Source of the DNA: Prochlorococcus sp. AG-402-O16
GTDB taxonomy: Bacteria > Cyanobacteriota > Cyanobacteriia > PCC-6307 > Cyanobiaceae
Direction: 5' to 3'
DNA: 64,000 nucleotides
Assembly (NCBI GenBank): GCA_003216415.1
Contig: QCIY01000009.1
Span: forward strand, 1 to 64,000
How positions within the stretch are numbered: the first letter of the stretch is position 1; each line of letters begins with the position of its first letter. Below, one piece after another: positions 33,749-46,345 of the stretch. Below the pieces are notes generated by a model. That model did no database searches. It saw only the letters and a program-made list of their open reading frames with translations, and was not told the origin of the DNA. A program made the translations under genes and the position numbers.

Positions 33749-35442
33749 AGTTTTTACTTGCTCAAATTAATCCAGTTGTTGGTGATTTAGAGGGTAATGC
33801 AAAAAAAATACTTTATACTGCTTCGAAAGCTAGCTCAATTTCTGCTGATTTAGTTCTTACTCCAGAATTATCATTATGGGGATATCCAGCAAATGACCTA
33901 CTTCTAAAAAAAAATTTACTCAAAAATCAATCTCATATTCTTGACCAATTAGCTTTAGATATAAATAAAAAATATGGAAACTTAAGTATGACAGTAGGTA
34001 TAGCTGAGATAATAAATGATTCTTTTTTCCCAAATCTTTATAATTCTATTGCATTGCTTGAGCGCGGTGAATGGAAAATAATTGCTCGTAAAATTATTCT
34101 TCCCACCTATGAAGTTTTTGATGAGAAAAGATACTTTAGATCAGAAGAAAAAGTTTCCGTATTAACAAAAGAAATTAATAATAAAACTTGGCGACTTGGC
34201 TTTACTATATGTGAGGATTTATGGGTAAACAAAAATATAGAAGGTAGAGGAATTCATAAAAAGAATCCTATTTTTGATTTAAAGAAAAAAAATGTTGATA
34301 TCTTAGTAAATTTATCGGCCTCCCCATATACCTTTAAAAAGTTAGAACTAAGATCTAAAGTGTCCAGTTTTGCTGCTCAATATCTTCAAGTACCGCTGAT
34401 ATATGTAAACCAGATTGGAGCAAATGATAATTTAATTTTTGATGGAAATAGTTTTATTCTTGATAAGAATGGATCAAAAATTAAGCAATTAAAATCTTTT
34501 TCAGAAGACCTTTCCAGTTGGAACATTAATCAAACAAAACCTCCAAAAAATATATTTGAAAAGCCTGAGATGTCATCAATTTTTGATGCATTAGTCCTTG
34601 GTGTTAGGGATTATGCTCAAAAATGCGGTTTTAAAACAGCTTTAATTGGACTAAGTGGTGGCATTGATTCGGCACTAGTTTCAGCAATTGCGGCAGCTGC
34701 TCTTGGCAGCAATAATATATATTGCGTCTCCATGCCCTCTAAGTGGAGCTCATCTCATTCAAAGAGTGATGCGAAAGATTTAGCGAAAAGATTAAAAATA
34801 AATTTCAATAGTATTCCAATTGAAAAATTGATGAGCACTTTTGAAGAATCTTTTATAAAAAACATATCTTTCGAGATGGCTGAAATAACAAATCAAAATA
34901 TTCAGTCAAGGATCAGAGGAACGCTTCTGATGGCTTTAGCAAATCAGGAAAAGCATTTATTACTTTCAACAGGAAATAAATCAGAGCTAGCTGTAGGATA
35001 TTGCACACTTTACGGAGATATGAATGGGGGATTATCGGTAATTGGGGATTTATATAAAACAAATGTTTTTAAATTATGCAATTGGCTTGATAGTGAAGAT
35101 TCAATTAATCATAGAAAATCATATATGTTAGATACTAATTTAAATATAATTGGAGAAAATATACGTACGAAAGCTCCAAGTGCCGAATTAGGTCCTGATC
35201 AATTAGATACTGATTCTCTCCCACCTTATTCAATTTTAGATAATATTCTTAAAGGAATTATTGAAGAGAAAAAAGATTTACAACAACTAGAAGAAGATGG
35301 TTATAAAAAAGAATTAATTTTAAAAATAATCTCACTTATAAAAAAAGCGGAATTCAAAAGAAAGCAGGCTCCCCCTATTCTTAAACTAAGTAGTCAATCA
35401 TTAGGAAGTGACTGGAGAGTTCCAATTGCTATATCTTATTAA
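33745..35442 (+). CDS. nadE: Glutamine-dependent NAD synthetase
   Basis: This 565-residue two-domain enzyme has an N-terminal nitrilase-type glutaminase with E41 (TPELSLWGYP), K116 (RKIILP) and C156 (FTICEDLW). The C-terminal synthetase has the PP-loop GLSGGIDSALVSAIAAAALG. It converts deamido-NAD to NAD using glutamine. Its stop overlaps the convergent DUF3326 stop by 4 bases. Confidence 0.95.
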   Translation: MKFLLAQINPVVGDLEGNAKKILYTASKASSISADLVLTPELSLWGYPANDLLLKKNLLKNQSHILDQLALDINKKYGNLSMTVGIAEIINDSFFPNLYNSIALLERGEWKIIARKIILPTYEVFDEKRYFRSEEKVSVLTKEINNKTWRLGFTICEDLWVNKNIEGRGIHKKNPIFDLKKKNVDILVNLSASPYTFKKLELRSKVSSFAAQYLQVPLIYVNQIGANDNLIFDGNSFILDKNGSKIKQLKSFSEDLSSWNINQTKPPKNIFEKPEMSSIFDALVLGVRDYAQKCGFKTALIGLSGGIDSALVSAIAAAALGSNNIYCVSMPSKWSSSHSKSDAKDLAKRLKINFNSIPIEKLMSTFEESFIKNISFEMAEITNQNIQSRIRGTLLMALANQEKHLLLSTGNKSELAVGYCTLYGDMNGGLSVIGDLYKTNVFKLCNWLDSEDSINHRKSYMLDTNLNIIGENIRTKAPSAELGPDQLDTDSLPPYSILDNILKGIIEEKKDLQQLEEDGYKKELILKIISLIKKAEFKRKQAPPILKLSSQSLGSDWRVPIAISY

Positions 35443-36497
35443 TCTTCATAAGAACACTGTTGGATTTTTTTCAAAGGCCGTTTGATGGAATCAAGGTTAA
35501 TACCTTTTTTGATAGCAAGAATTATGCCTGCAGCTTCTAAATAATTATCCACTTCAAAAAGATTGGGATAATCATAAAACTCATTTGTCACTTTTAATGT
35601 ATTTTGATTTTTTACAGAGATAATATTTAAACCTTTTTCAATCCCTGCTAGTACTGCTTCTCCACCTAGTGCCCCATTAGGAACAACAATAGATTCAATC
35701 TGATCAGGGTGTAGTGAGATTAGATCATGTTTAGCAGGCAATTCAACAATGTCAGGTGCATTGCTTAAACCAATCAGTACTGATGGTAAAAAGGTGTATC
35801 CTATTTCTTCTGCAGCCGCACGAGGATCTAATTTTTCATTCAATTCAATTGGATTTAAAGCTGGTGCGTGAGCACATGGAACTTTTAAGAATTTGCTTAT
35901 TAAATGACTGATAACTGCTTCGACTCCAGAAATAGGATCAACCCCTTTTCCCTCTCGATAAATATTTGTTTCTGAAGAATCTGAATCATCTGGAAATTTT
36001 GCCACAATTGCTATTGCCGTAACTCCTTTTTCTATTAAACATTTTCCAGCATCAATTAGAGTATCAGGATTTTCAATTGTGCCACTACTCATTTTTGACG
36101 AATCAGAATCAATAACTATGTTTAATGGCTTTTTTGTAACCACATAAGAATGAACATTTATTCCTAAAGTAGAGACACATGCATCAGCAACTTGCAAATG
36201 TCTTACTAATATTTCACTTTCGATGGCTGAATCAAAAATTATACCAATTCTCTGTTGCTTTACGCTTTTTAAAGCGATTTCTCCCTTAGCAAGTCGGTCT
36301 AAACTATAACCCTCAACATAATAAATATTTTTATCTTTTTCAGAAAGAGTACCACCATTCATAACATTTGGATGAGTAATTAAACATCCACTTGCCGATG
36401 CTAATAATTTAGCGGTAGGAAGTGCATCCCCAGCAAAACCTCCTACTTCACAACCAATACCAGTTGGAACAATGAATATTGTAGGTGAATTTTCCAT
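35439..36497 (-). CDS. DUF3326 family protein
   Basis: This 352-residue protein begins PTIFIVPTGIGCEVGGFAGD and contains SASGCLITHPNVMNGGTLSE, CAHAPALNPIELNEKLDPRA and VVPNGALGGEAVLAGIE. These match the cyanobacterial/plant DUF3326 family of unknown function, whose glycine-rich N-terminus suggests ligand or cofactor binding. It lies downstream of the atp operon and two small genes on the same strand. Confidence 0.85.
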   Translation of the reverse strand: MENSPTIFIVPTGIGCEVGGFAGDALPTAKLLASASGCLITHPNVMNGGTLSEKDKNIYYVEGYSLDRLAKGEIALKSVKQQRIGIIFDSAIESEILVRHLQVADACVSTLGINVHSYVVTKKPLNIVIDSDSSKMSSGTIENPDTLIDAGKCLIEKGVTAIAIVAKFPDDSDSSETNIYREGKGVDPISGVEAVISHLISKFLKVPCAHAPALNPIELNEKLDPRAAAEEIGYTFLPSVLIGLSNAPDIVELPAKHDLISLHPDQIESIVVPNGALGGEAVLAGIEKGLNIISVKNQNTLKVTNEFYDYPNLFEVDNYLEAAGIILAIKKGINLDSIKRPLKKIQQCSYED

Positions 36498-36524
36498 TAA
36501 TAAAAATATTTCAATTTATATTTT

Positions 36525-36716
36525 TTAATTAGCTAAGACAACTTTAATTTTAAGTTTTTTTGTTCCAAAAGAGTCAATAGAATTTTGAATATCAACAATT
36601 GACCATCGAATTACATCACCTTTTTTTTCTAAATTTGCAATGATAAATTCCCTTAAATTTTTTAATTTTATTGAAACTGGCCAATCTAAATAAAAATCAA
36701 CTGAACTTAATTTCAT
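36525..36716 (-). CDS. Small hypothetical protein behind ferredoxin
   Basis: This 63-residue alpha/beta protein (VDFYLDWPVSIKLKNLREFI, then KKGDVIRWSIVDIQNSIDSF, TKKLKIKVVLAN) overlaps the ferredoxin stop by 4 bases. Operon position suggests a partner function with the ferredoxin, but the family is not one I can name. Confidence 0.6.
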   Translation of the reverse strand: MKLSSVDFYLDWPVSIKLKNLREFIIANLEKKGDVIRWSIVDIQNSIDSFGTKKLKIKVVLAN

Positions 36717-37039
36717 TTTTGATATTTACCAAATTGATCATTATATAAATCATCTTCGACTTCTTTACCAATAACAATATTCAAGTCTGACTTAGGATAT
36801 GCCACACACAAAAGTGCAAAGCCCTTTTCCCTTAAATCATCATTTAATCCCATAGCATCTTCTTGATCTACAGATCCTTCCAATATCATGGATGCACAAT
36901 CTGTACAAACTCCTGAACAACAACTACTTGGTAAATCTATTCCATTCATTTTTGCCGCTGAAATAATATCTTGATCTTCAGAACATAAAAAACTAAAAGT
37001 CTTTTGCTCAAATTGAACTTTTATATTGTATTCAGGCAT
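36713..37039 (-). CDS. [2Fe-2S] ferredoxin
   Basis: This 108-residue plant-type ferredoxin has cluster ligands C40, C45, C48 (C-x4-C-x2-C within SSCCSGVCTDCASM) and C78 (LLCVAYP). C41 is an extra adjacent cysteine. It transfers single electrons; the C-terminal extension after residue 95 is longer than in PetF. It follows atpG by 16 bp. Confidence 0.88.
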   Translation of the reverse strand: MPEYNIKVQFEQKTFSFLCSEDQDIISAAKMNGIDLPSSCCSGVCTDCASMILEGSVDQEDAMGLNDDLREKGFALLCVAYPKSDLNIVIGKEVEDDLYNDQFGKYQK

Positions 37040-37055
37040 ATCCTAAATCTTATTG

Positions 37056-38006
37056 CTAAACCGCTGAACCTCCTACAACTTCTAAAATTTCTTGCGTAAT
37101 AGCTGCTTGTCTGGCTTTGTTATAGGTTAAATTCAAACTACTTGCTAATTCTTTAGCATTATCACTCGCATTGTTCATAGCAGTCATCCTACATGCAAGT
37201 TCTGAAGCTGCCGACTCTTGAAGAGCTCTTAGTACCTGATTTTGTAAATATAAGGGTAATAATGAATCTAATAATTGATCAGGACTTTGTTCAAAAACAA
37301 TATCTGATGGTAACTTCTCGGAATCACTTTTCTCGATATTTGATTTTTCGACAAGTAACTTACTATCTTTTGTAGTCAACCTAAAAATTTCATCATTTTC
37401 CTCAGCGATACCTTGAGGGTCAAGTGGCAATAATGTTTGCACTACAGGCGCACAACTGACTAAAGTAATGAATTTCGTATATATAATTTCTATCCTATCA
37501 GAATTTTCTGAAAGAAATTCAGCTAAGACTTCACTAGTTATCCCCTCAGAATCTGTTGCAGTTGGTACCTGTTCCAGCTCTTTAAATGTGCTTTTGATTG
37601 TATATCTATCTTTCCTATTTTGGAAATAACCTATTGCTTTTTTACCAACTAAGATCAAATTTGGTTCATAACCTTGTTTAATCAGCTCTGCATACCTAAT
37701 TTCCACCTTCTTGATTATGTTGGTATTGTATCCTCCACATAATCCTCTATCAGCAGTTATGCAAACCAAGGTGATGCTTTTTACTTCTCTCTTAGATAAT
37801 AGAGGAGAGTCGACAGCCTCGAATTGTACTCTAGATTGAATATTTTCTAGGACTCGTGCAAGTTTATCTGCAAAAGGCCTACTCTTAAGAACTTGATCTT
37901 GTGCCCTCCTAACTTTTGCAGCTGCAACTAATCTCATAGCTTCTGTTATTTTTCGTGTATTTTTAACAGAAACTATTCGATCTCTAATTTCTTTAAGATT
38001 TGCCAT
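37056..38006 (-). CDS. atpG: ATP synthase subunit gamma
   Basis: This 316-residue central stalk subunit has NLKEIRDRIVSVKNTRKITE at the N-terminus, ITADRGLCGGYNTNIIKKVE and the C-terminal NASDNAKELASSLNLTYNKA. The internal insertion around residues 195-235 is typical of photosynthetic gamma subunits. It is the last atp gene of the large cluster, 19 bp behind atpA. Confidence 0.96.
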   Translation of the reverse strand: MANLKEIRDRIVSVKNTRKITEAMRLVAAAKVRRAQDQVLKSRPFADKLARVLENIQSRVQFEAVDSPLLSKREVKSITLVCITADRGLCGGYNTNIIKKVEIRYAELIKQGYEPNLILVGKKAIGYFQNRKDRYTIKSTFKELEQVPTATDSEGITSEVLAEFLSENSDRIEIIYTKFITLVSCAPVVQTLLPLDPQGIAEENDEIFRLTTKDSKLLVEKSNIEKSDSEKLPSDIVFEQSPDQLLDSLLPLYLQNQVLRALQESAASELACRMTAMNNASDNAKELASSLNLTYNKARQAAITQEILEVVGGSAV

Positions 38007-38025
38007 GATATTCTCTTAAATAAAT

Positions 38026-39555
<1,530 letters not shown>

Positions 39556-39573
39556 TTAAGGTTGATTTAAAAG

Positions 39574-40116
39574 TTACTTGGAAAGTGACAAACCAAGTTT
39601 TCTAATTTGTGAAGCAAGGGAAGCATCAATTACTTTTGATCCTACACTGGCGACGAAACCACCTATAAGAGATGGGTCAATTTTAGTTACAAGTTCTAAT
39701 TTTTCAGTTCCTGCTATATTGATGATCTTTTGGGTAATTAAACCTTTCTGTTCATCAGTAAGCTCGACTGCCGAAGTAACAGTTGCCAAAGCAATATTAC
39801 TATTTTCTCGATAAATCTCTAAAAACCTTTCAAGAATAGAAGTAAGAATTCCAATTCTTTGCCTATCGGCCAATAATTTTAAGAAATTCAATAAAGAAGA
39901 ATTTACCTTATTTGAAAAAATTTCAATAATGATTTTCTTCTTAGCATCTGTCTCTAAAACAGGAGAGGAAAGTGCCTTCTCCAATTCAGGGGAATCTTTT
40001 AATAATTCTAAAAGTTGTTTTACCTCAGAAACAATCTCTTCAGTTTGCGAATTTTCATTCACTACTTGAAGTAATGCCTCTGCATATGGTGTAGTAACTG
40101 AATTTAAAAGTGGCAT
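39574..40116 (-). CDS. atpH: ATP synthase subunit delta
   Basis: This 180-residue OSCP-type subunit has VTTPYAEALLQVVNENSQTE, LLNFLKLLADRQRIGILTSI and IDPSLIGGFVASVGSKVIDA. It joins the peripheral stalk to the top of F1. It is spaced 3 bp from atpF. Confidence 0.95.
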   Translation of the reverse strand: MPLLNSVTTPYAEALLQVVNENSQTEEIVSEVKQLLELLKDSPELEKALSSPVLETDAKKKIIIEIFSNKVNSSLLNFLKLLADRQRIGILTSILERFLEIYRENSNIALATVTSAVELTDEQKGLITQKIINIAGTEKLELVTKIDPSLIGGFVASVGSKVIDASLASQIRKLGLSLSK

Positions 40117-40119
40117 TAG

Positions 40120-40632
40120 TTAGTTCACCTCAATATTATTAATTGATTGAGTGACCAAATTTTCTTGTGTTGTTTTATCAAGTCTATTTGGAAGAGAATC
40201 TAAAGCTTTCTTAATTGCTATTTCAACAGCTTCTTTTCGAAGTTGAGAAATTGCCCTAGATGCTTCAGAGCTCTCATCGGAAATTGCACTTTGTTTAATT
40301 CGTGCCATCTCTTCTATTGCTTTTTTCTCACTTTCCATTCTGATTGATTCAGATCTTTTGAGAGAATCTGCTTTTATTTGAGAAGCTTTTTCTTCTGCTA
40401 AAGATAAGTCTTTCTTTGCCTTCTCTAAAGCTTGAGTTGCATTGAGAAGTCGATCTTCAGCATCTTTTAATTCAAGAAGAATTCCTTCTCTTCTTTTTTG
40501 AAGCATTTTACCTAGGAAACCAGGTAAAAATTTATAAAGGCCAAAAACTACTACAGCCCAATTAAGGATATTAGTTTCGAATAAATCAAAATTTAATCCA
40601 AAACCTTCTGTAGCTAAGAGAGTTAAATTCAT
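40120..40632 (-). CDS. atpF: ATP synthase subunit b
   Basis: This 170-residue subunit has an N-terminal membrane segment ([20 protein letters not shown]) and a long coiled-coil stalk ([20 protein letters not shown]). It forms the peripheral stalk with b'. It overlaps the b' gene by 4 bases. Confidence 0.93.
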   Translation of the reverse strand: MNLTLLATEGFGLNFDLFETNILNWAVVVFGLYKFLPGFLGKMLQKRREGILLELKDAEDRLLNATQALEKAKKDLSLAEEKASQIKADSLKRSESIRMESEKKAIEEMARIKQSAISDESSEASRAISQLRKEAVEIAIKKALDSLPNRLDKTTQENLVTQSINNIEVN

Positions 40633-41090
40633 TTTTCTAGAATCAGTCTATTAACAATAAGTTCGCTTAAATCATCAGCCTGTTTAGAAAGTTGATCACG
40701 AGCAGCAGATGTCTGACTTTCAATTTCTAGTCTTGCTTTTTCTTTTGAAGCATTTGCTTCATTGTTAGCAAGTTCTAGTGCTTCTTTATAAAGCTTGTCA
40801 GACTCATTCTCAGCTTCGCCCACAATTCTTTGAGCTTCTGAACGAGCACTTTGAAGCTGAGTCATTAAATCAGCTTCTAATTTTTTAACCTCTGAAAGTT
40901 TATTTTTGGCCTCAATAATATTATTACTTACAAACTTTTCTCTTTTTTCAACAACATTGCCAACAGGCTTAAAAAAGAGAGAATTTAATATGTAAGTAAG
41001 TGCAACTACTTGTATCGCCATTAGTGGCAAAGTGGCATTTATATCAAATAATCCACCCTCTGTAGCACCAAAAAAATTAAAGGCCAACAT
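40629..41090 (-). CDS. atpF2: ATP synthase subunit b'
   Basis: This 153-residue subunit is typical of photosynthetic organisms, which have a b/b' heterodimer. It has a membrane helix near residues 15-35 ([20 protein letters not shown]), then [20 protein letters not shown] and a coiled coil rich in A, E and K. It is named atpG in some cyanobacterial annotations. Confidence 0.92.
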   Translation of the reverse strand: MLAFNFFGATEGGLFDINATLPLMAIQVVALTYILNSLFFKPVGNVVEKREKFVSNNIIEAKNKLSEVKKLEADLMTQLQSARSEAQRIVGEAENESDKLYKEALELANNEANASKEKARLEIESQTSAARDQLSKQADDLSELIVNRLILEK

Positions 41091-41158
41091 ATGATTCAGT
41101 TGAAGTTAAGAAATTAAATTTAAATATTGCTAATAAGGATTAGAAGCAATATTAACTT

Positions 41159-41422
<264 letters not shown>

Positions 41423-41483
41423 TTAATACTTGTGATAAATCTTTTAGTCATACACGCTTGGACATCCTTATTATTTAAGAATG

Positions 41484-41502
41484 GGTCTGATATTTTCAGA
41501 CC
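41484..41502 (-). promoter_or_regulatory. Hairpin in the atpB-atpE spacer
   Basis: GGTCTGA and TCAGACC form a 7-bp stem with a 5-base loop inside the longest spacer of the operon. There is no long U-tract after it on the minus strand, so it more likely protects or marks the 5' end of a processed atpE message than terminates. Confidence 0.4.
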
Positions 41503-41569
41503 TACGCGATTAGATATTTTGCCAGATTACAGACCCTTTGTAAAAGCGTCTGAATGTATTGGAAGACAG

Positions 41570-42295
41570 CTAATGATGTTCTTCAACAGCTTCTCCAATG
41601 TAGTAGGCCGCTAAAGTTGCGAAAATCAATGCCTGAATTGCACTAGTAAATAATCCTAGGAACATAACAGGTATTGGTAGAATTAGTGGAACTAAAAAGA
41701 CTAGAACACCAACAACAAGTTCATCAGCCAAAATATTTCCAAATAGCCTGAAAGATAGTGATAAAGGTTTAGTAAAGTCCTCTAAAATTTTAAAAGGGAG
41801 CATAATCGGAGTAGGGTGAACATAGTATTCGAAGTATCTCCAACCCTTATTGCTCAAGCCGGCATAGAAATAAGAAAGTGAAACCAATAAAGCCAAGGCT
41901 ATTGTTGTATTGATATCTGCAGTAGGTGCTCCCAACTCTCCGCTTGGTAACTTAATCAATCTCCAAGGAATTAGAGCTCCTCCCCAATTACTAACAAAGA
42001 CGAATAAAAATAAAGTACCTATAAATGGCATCCAATCTCTATAAACTTTTTCACCTATTTGAGTCCTAGCAAGATCTCTTATGTAATCCCAGAGAAACTC
42101 AAGCAAATTTTGAAGGCCTTTAGGATCATTTCCCATTTTTTTAGTTCCTAAAGAAATAAAAACTAATAAAGCACCTAATAAAATCCAAGATGTCAAAAAT
42201 ACCTGCCCATGAAGTCTGATATTGCCAATTTGCCAATAAAGATGTTGACCAACTTCTAATGCTGCAAAATTTGTTAGCAAGGAATTAAAAAACAT
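41570..42295 (-). CDS. atpB: ATP synthase subunit a
   Basis: This 241-residue membrane subunit forms the proton half-channels. The essential arginine lies in [20 protein letters not shown]. Several transmembrane helices are visible, with [10 protein letters not shown] at the C-terminus. It follows atp1 by 45 bp. Confidence 0.96.
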   Translation of the reverse strand: MFFNSLLTNFAALEVGQHLYWQIGNIRLHGQVFLTSWILLGALLVFISLGTKKMGNDPKGLQNLLEFLWDYIRDLARTQIGEKVYRDWMPFIGTLFLFVFVSNWGGALIPWRLIKLPSGELGAPTADINTTIALALLVSLSYFYAGLSNKGWRYFEYYVHPTPIMLPFKILEDFTKPLSLSFRLFGNILADELVVGVLVFLVPLILPIPVMFLGLFTSAIQALIFATLAAYYIGEAVEEHH

Positions 42296-42340
42296 TTGAT
42301 TTGAAAAAAAGATTTGAATTTTTCGAGTAAAAAAATTTAC

Positions 42341-42817
42341 TTAAGAACGTGAAAAATAAAGAATGAGTGAAGGTTTATAAATAAAAAAACCTATCATTGC
42401 AGGAAAAATATCCAAAGATCCTAGCTTGCTAGCAAAAATAAAGAGGCAAACTGGAACTAATAGTTGCAATTTTGAAACACCTGATGATTCTTTACCAAGT
42501 TTTCCAACGCTTTTAGCAAGCAAACGTAAGTAAAAAATACCGGCAATAGCACCTATAAAAATACTAAAACCAAAAGTAAATCCGAGAAAAATTCCAGTTA
42601 TTGATGCTAATAAAATAGAAAAAATAAAAGTAATTCCAAAAATTGTTAATTGCAATTTTGTATATTCATCATTTTTAGAAAGCAAATTATTTAATTGAGT
42701 GGCAATAACTGATTTACTTTCTTTGATGATTGCATTGTCTAGGGATTGAGAAGATTCAACATTCTCAGTAGAAGGATGCTCAACTTTTTTTCTATTTGAG
42801 TTCACTGATGTGAACAT
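42341..42817 (-). CDS. atp1: ATP synthase subunit I-like protein
   Basis: This 158-residue protein has a polar N-terminal third, then four membrane segments (TIFGITFIFSILLASITGIF, FTFGFSIFIGAIAGIFYLRL, LQLLVPVCLFIFAS and FPAMIGFFIYKPSLILYF). It is the usual first gene of the cyanobacterial atp operon and may help c-ring assembly or Mg uptake. The leader 42818-43083 should hold the operon promoter. Confidence 0.85.
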   Translation of the reverse strand: MFTSVNSNRKKVEHPSTENVESSQSLDNAIIKESKSVIATQLNNLLSKNDEYTKLQLTIFGITFIFSILLASITGIFLGFTFGFSIFIGAIAGIFYLRLLAKSVGKLGKESSGVSKLQLLVPVCLFIFASKLGSLDIFPAMIGFFIYKPSLILYFSRS

Positions 42818-43083
42818 AGTTTAGAAACCCCCTTTAAAATTGGTTTTAAGTAAGTATATAAACTCAGGGAATCTATCACGGAGAGGGGTCTTTTAGCTAG
42901 TATTTGTCTATAAAAAATTAATTCTTAAGATTTGTGCTTAATCTATGGACCTTTTTTTGTAAATTATTGAAGAAATTTATTTTGAATAGTCCACTTTTGA
43001 ATTATTTTAAACTTTAAAAAGTTGATAAAAGGCTTGGCAAAGACTCGATTAAACGTCTCAATAGGATATATACAGCAAAACAA

Positions 43084-44319
43084 TTGGAGATTAGTCAAGA
43101 AAAAATTAAATATAAAAGAATTTCTAAAAGAAAAAAAATCCTTAGTTCTTATCACAAAAATAATAAATTTAATTTAACAGAATATATATTTCCTTTACCT
43201 TGGACGATATGGCCTTATGAGGCAAAAATCCTCATTATCCTTGTTGGAATTTGGTCAATTTTAGGAATATGCATTTTAGGATCATCAAGTTGGTGGGTTG
43301 CTGGTAGAGAAATGGGAGATTGGGCTTACTTCTTAAAAAAACAACTTATTTGGACAATTCCAGGCATTGGTCTGTTTTATTTCGTTCTTAATACAAACAT
43401 TAGAAATCTTTTACAGTTTTCAAGAATTATTTTTTATATTTTATTCTTTTTAATTTTCTTAACCAACATTACTGGAATTACAGTAAATGGGTCTTCGAGA
43501 TGGTTATTGTTAGGAAATTTACGTATACAACCATCTGAATTAATTAAACCTTTTCTAATTCTAGAAGCCTCAAACCTTTTTGCTCATTGGAATCTGATAA
43601 AGAATGATAAAAAATTAATTTCAATAATCTCTTTTGGTTTATTAATTGTACTAATACTAAAGCAGCCTAATTTAAGTACTGCATCATTAACTGGAATTCT
43701 TTTATGGGTAATGGGGTTATGTGGAGGTGTAAAACTTAGTTCTCTTTGCTCATTTGCTTCCTTAGGATTCACTACTGGATGTATTAGCATCCTTAATAAC
43801 GAATATCAAAAACTTAGAGTTACTTCATTTATTAATCCTTGGAAAGATCAACAGGAAAGTGGGTTTCAATTAGTTCAAAGTTTATTAGCTATAGGTTCAG
43901 GTGGTCTATTTGGCCAAGGTTTTGGACTTTCTGTACAAAAATTACAATACCTACCTTTTATGTATACAGATTTTATTTTTGCTATTTTTGCGGAAGAATT
44001 TGGTTTGTTGGGGTGTACTTTATTTTTGGGATTTTTAGCAGTTTTCTCTTATATAAGTCTAAGAATTGCTCTTAAGTGCAGGAATAACTATACAAAATTA
44101 GTTGCTATTGGATGTGGTGTATTGTTGACAGGTCAATCAATAATGCATATTGCTGTAGCAACAGGTTCAATGCCTACTACAGGCTTACCACTACCTTTCA
44201 TTAGTTATGGTGGGAATTCATTAATCGCATCTTTTTTTATTGCAGGGATGTTACTGAGATGTTCATTAGAATCAACAGGATTGATTGGTATGATTAGTAC
44301 ACGAAAGACTCTCAATTAG
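43084..44319 (+). CDS. ftsW: Cell division / peptidoglycan glycosyltransferase FtsW (SEDS)
   Basis: This 411-residue SEDS-family membrane protein has GSSRWLLLGNLRIQPSELIK, LSTASLTGILLWVMGL, YTDFIFAIFAEEFGLLG and GLPLPFISYGGNSLIASFF. These fit FtsW/RodA enzymes that polymerise lipid II during division. The visible start is TTG at 43084 with a basic N-terminus; no nearby ATG is in frame. It is divergent from the atp operon. Confidence 0.88.
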   Translation: MEISQEKIKYKRISKRKKILSSYHKNNKFNLTEYIFPLPWTIWPYEAKILIILVGIWSILGICILGSSSWWVAGREMGDWAYFLKKQLIWTIPGIGLFYFVLNTNIRNLLQFSRIIFYILFFLIFLTNITGITVNGSSRWLLLGNLRIQPSELIKPFLILEASNLFAHWNLIKNDKKLISIISFGLLIVLILKQPNLSTASLTGILLWVMGLCGGVKLSSLCSFASLGFTTGCISILNNEYQKLRVTSFINPWKDQQESGFQLVQSLLAIGSGGLFGQGFGLSVQKLQYLPFMYTDFIFAIFAEEFGLLGCTLFLGFLAVFSYISLRIALKCRNNYTKLVAIGCGVLLTGQSIMHIAVATGSMPTTGLPLPFISYGGNSLIASFFIAGMLLRCSLESTGLIGMISTRKTLN

Positions 44320-44401
44320 GTAGAATTTAAAAGATTTAGGTCAAGCTATCGAATCATTTAATTTAGTTATTTCAGAATTGTCTCAAAAGGGTAATTTGCT
44401 T

Positions 44402-45058
44402 ATGCAGAATGGCCTAAATAATCCTGGCCCGTTTACTATATTTTTGGTTTTCAGCGCTGGACTATTAACGAGTCTTGGGCCTTGTTCATTATCATTACTT
44501 CCCGTTACAATTGCTTATATAGGAGGAACAGAGGAAAATAAATTTAAACTTATTAGTTTTTCAGGAGGAATCGTTTTTTCACTTGTTTTACTTGGTGCTG
44601 CAAGTGGATTCTTAGGTAAAATATATGGGCAAATTCCATCTTATTACACTTCGATTGTTGCTTTGATAGCAATAATAATGGGTTTAAATTTATTAGGAAT
44701 TCTTAAGTTTCAGTTCCCGAATGGACCTGATTTAAAAAAAATTGAAAAGAAAATACCATCCTTCCTAACACCTTTTGCTATCGGAACGACTTTTGGACTA
44801 GCCTCTTCACCTTGCATTACTCCAGTTTTAGCATCTCTTCTAGCATGGGTATCGCAAGCTAAAAATCCTACAATCTCTATTATTTTTTTATTTTTCTTTG
44901 GGATAGGCCAAGTGACTCCACTAATCTTTGCGGGAGCAACTGCAGAAAACTTAAAAAAATTTTTAGAGCTTAGAAAATTTAGTCAAATAATTCCTACTTT
45001 AAGTGGGATATTTTTAATTTCCCTAGGCTTATTAAATTTATTTTCAAATTGGATTTAA
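44402..45058 (+). CDS. ccdA: Cytochrome c biogenesis protein CcdA
   Basis: This 218-residue membrane protein with six helices carries the CcdA signature cysteines in LTSLGPCSLSLLPVTIAYIG and LASSPCITPVLASLL. CcdA passes reducing power across the thylakoid membrane for heme ligation to c-type cytochromes. I prefer ATG 44402 to the TTG at 44378. Its stop abuts the ATG of ccsB. Confidence 0.9.
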   Translation: MQNGLNNPGPFTIFLVFSAGLLTSLGPCSLSLLPVTIAYIGGTEENKFKLISFSGGIVFSLVLLGAASGFLGKIYGQIPSYYTSIVALIAIIMGLNLLGILKFQFPNGPDLKKIEKKIPSFLTPFAIGTTFGLASSPCITPVLASLLAWVSQAKNPTISIIFLFFFGIGQVTPLIFAGATAENLKKFLELRKFSQIIPTLSGIFLISLGLLNLFSNWI

Positions 45059-46345
45059 ATGAAAATTTTTAAGAATCTAATTTTCAAAATATCAAGTTTA
45101 AGGTTCGCTATATCACTTATAATCTTCATCGCCATTACAAGTGGCATAGGAACTTTCATTCCTCAAGGTAGTAATGAAAAATTCTACATTGATATTTTCG
45201 ATGATGCTCCTATTTTTGGATTTTTAAATGGAGAAAAAGTCTTAAAACTTCAATTGGATCATATATATACAAGCTTTTGGTTTTTATTTGCATTAATTCT
45301 TCTTTGCATTTCTCTCGCGGCTTGTAGTTTCAGGAGGCAAATCCCTTCCTTAAAAGCTTCATTAAAATGGATTGAATATAAGAGCGAACAAAAATTTAAA
45401 AAACTTCAATTAACTTCAAGTCATCAAATTAATGAAGATGAAGACCACATATCAAAAGCTGATTTATTACTTAAAAAAAGAGGATGGAAAACATACAAAT
45501 TTAAAAGTCATATCTCTGCAAGAAGGGGTTTAATTGGAAAAATCGGTCCTTTAGTTGTACATATTGGTTTAATAGTCTTACTTATAGGTTCAGCATATGG
45601 AAGTTTTACAAGTCAATCAAAAGAACAATATTTGTTACCTGGAGAAAGCTTGGATCTTATTAATGAGAGCTCAAACTCAAAAGCCAATATAAAATTAGTT
45701 GATTTTTCTATAGAACGAGAAAGTGATGGTATCCCCAAGCAGTTCATTTCAAAGTTAAATTTTTCTTCTGAAGATTTAAAATTAAATGAAATAAAAACTG
45801 CCAAAGTTAATCACCCAATAAGGTTTAAAGGATTAACTATTTATCAAGCTGATTGGGCAATATCAAACGTTGTTTTAGATATAGATAACATCCTTTATCA
45901 GTTACAATTAAAAGAGATTCCTGAAATCGGCAATCAAGTTTGGGGGGTTTTAGTTGAATTAGGTTCTGAGAATAAAAAAAATTTCCTTTTAACAATAGAT
46001 AATGAAAATGGTCCACTTAAAATTTCCAACATAGAAAATTTTTTCGAGAATATTCTCTATATTAATGAGGATCCCTTGGAAGTTAACTCTTCAAAATTAT
46101 CTCTAAAAAAAATAATCCCCAGCAGTGGATTAATAATCAAAAATGATCCGTCTATACCATTTATTTACTTTTCTTTTGTCTTAATAATTTTTGGAACAAT
46201 AGTGAGTCTTATCCCAACTTACAAATTATGGATTCTTGTAAATAAAGAATCACATAAGTTATCCATTGGAGGTCTAAGCAATAAGAACCTAGTTGGCTTT
46301 AAAAAAGAATTTTTTAAATTATCAGAAGAAATAAAAAATTTTTAA
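45059..46345 (+). CDS. ccsB: Cytochrome c biogenesis protein CcsB (Ccs1/ResB)
   Basis: This 428-residue protein has [20 protein letters not shown] and [10 protein letters not shown] at the N-terminus, a second helix pair, a large lumenal domain with [15 protein letters not shown], and a C-terminal helix. With CcsA it forms the system II heme lyase. Placement directly after ccdA makes a two-gene cytochrome c maturation unit. Confidence 0.92.
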   Translation: MKIFKNLIFKISSLRFAISLIIFIAITSGIGTFIPQGSNEKFYIDIFDDAPIFGFLNGEKVLKLQLDHIYTSFWFLFALILLCISLAACSFRRQIPSLKASLKWIEYKSEQKFKKLQLTSSHQINEDEDHISKADLLLKKRGWKTYKFKSHISARRGLIGKIGPLVVHIGLIVLLIGSAYGSFTSQSKEQYLLPGESLDLINESSNSKANIKLVDFSIERESDGIPKQFISKLNFSSEDLKLNEIKTAKVNHPIRFKGLTIYQADWAISNVVLDIDNILYQLQLKEIPEIGNQVWGVLVELGSENKKNFLLTIDNENGPLKISNIENFFENILYINEDPLEVNSSKLSLKKIIPSSGLIIKNDPSIPFIYFSFVLIIFGTIVSLIPTYKLWILVNKESHKLSIGGLSNKNLVGFKKEFFKLSEEIKNF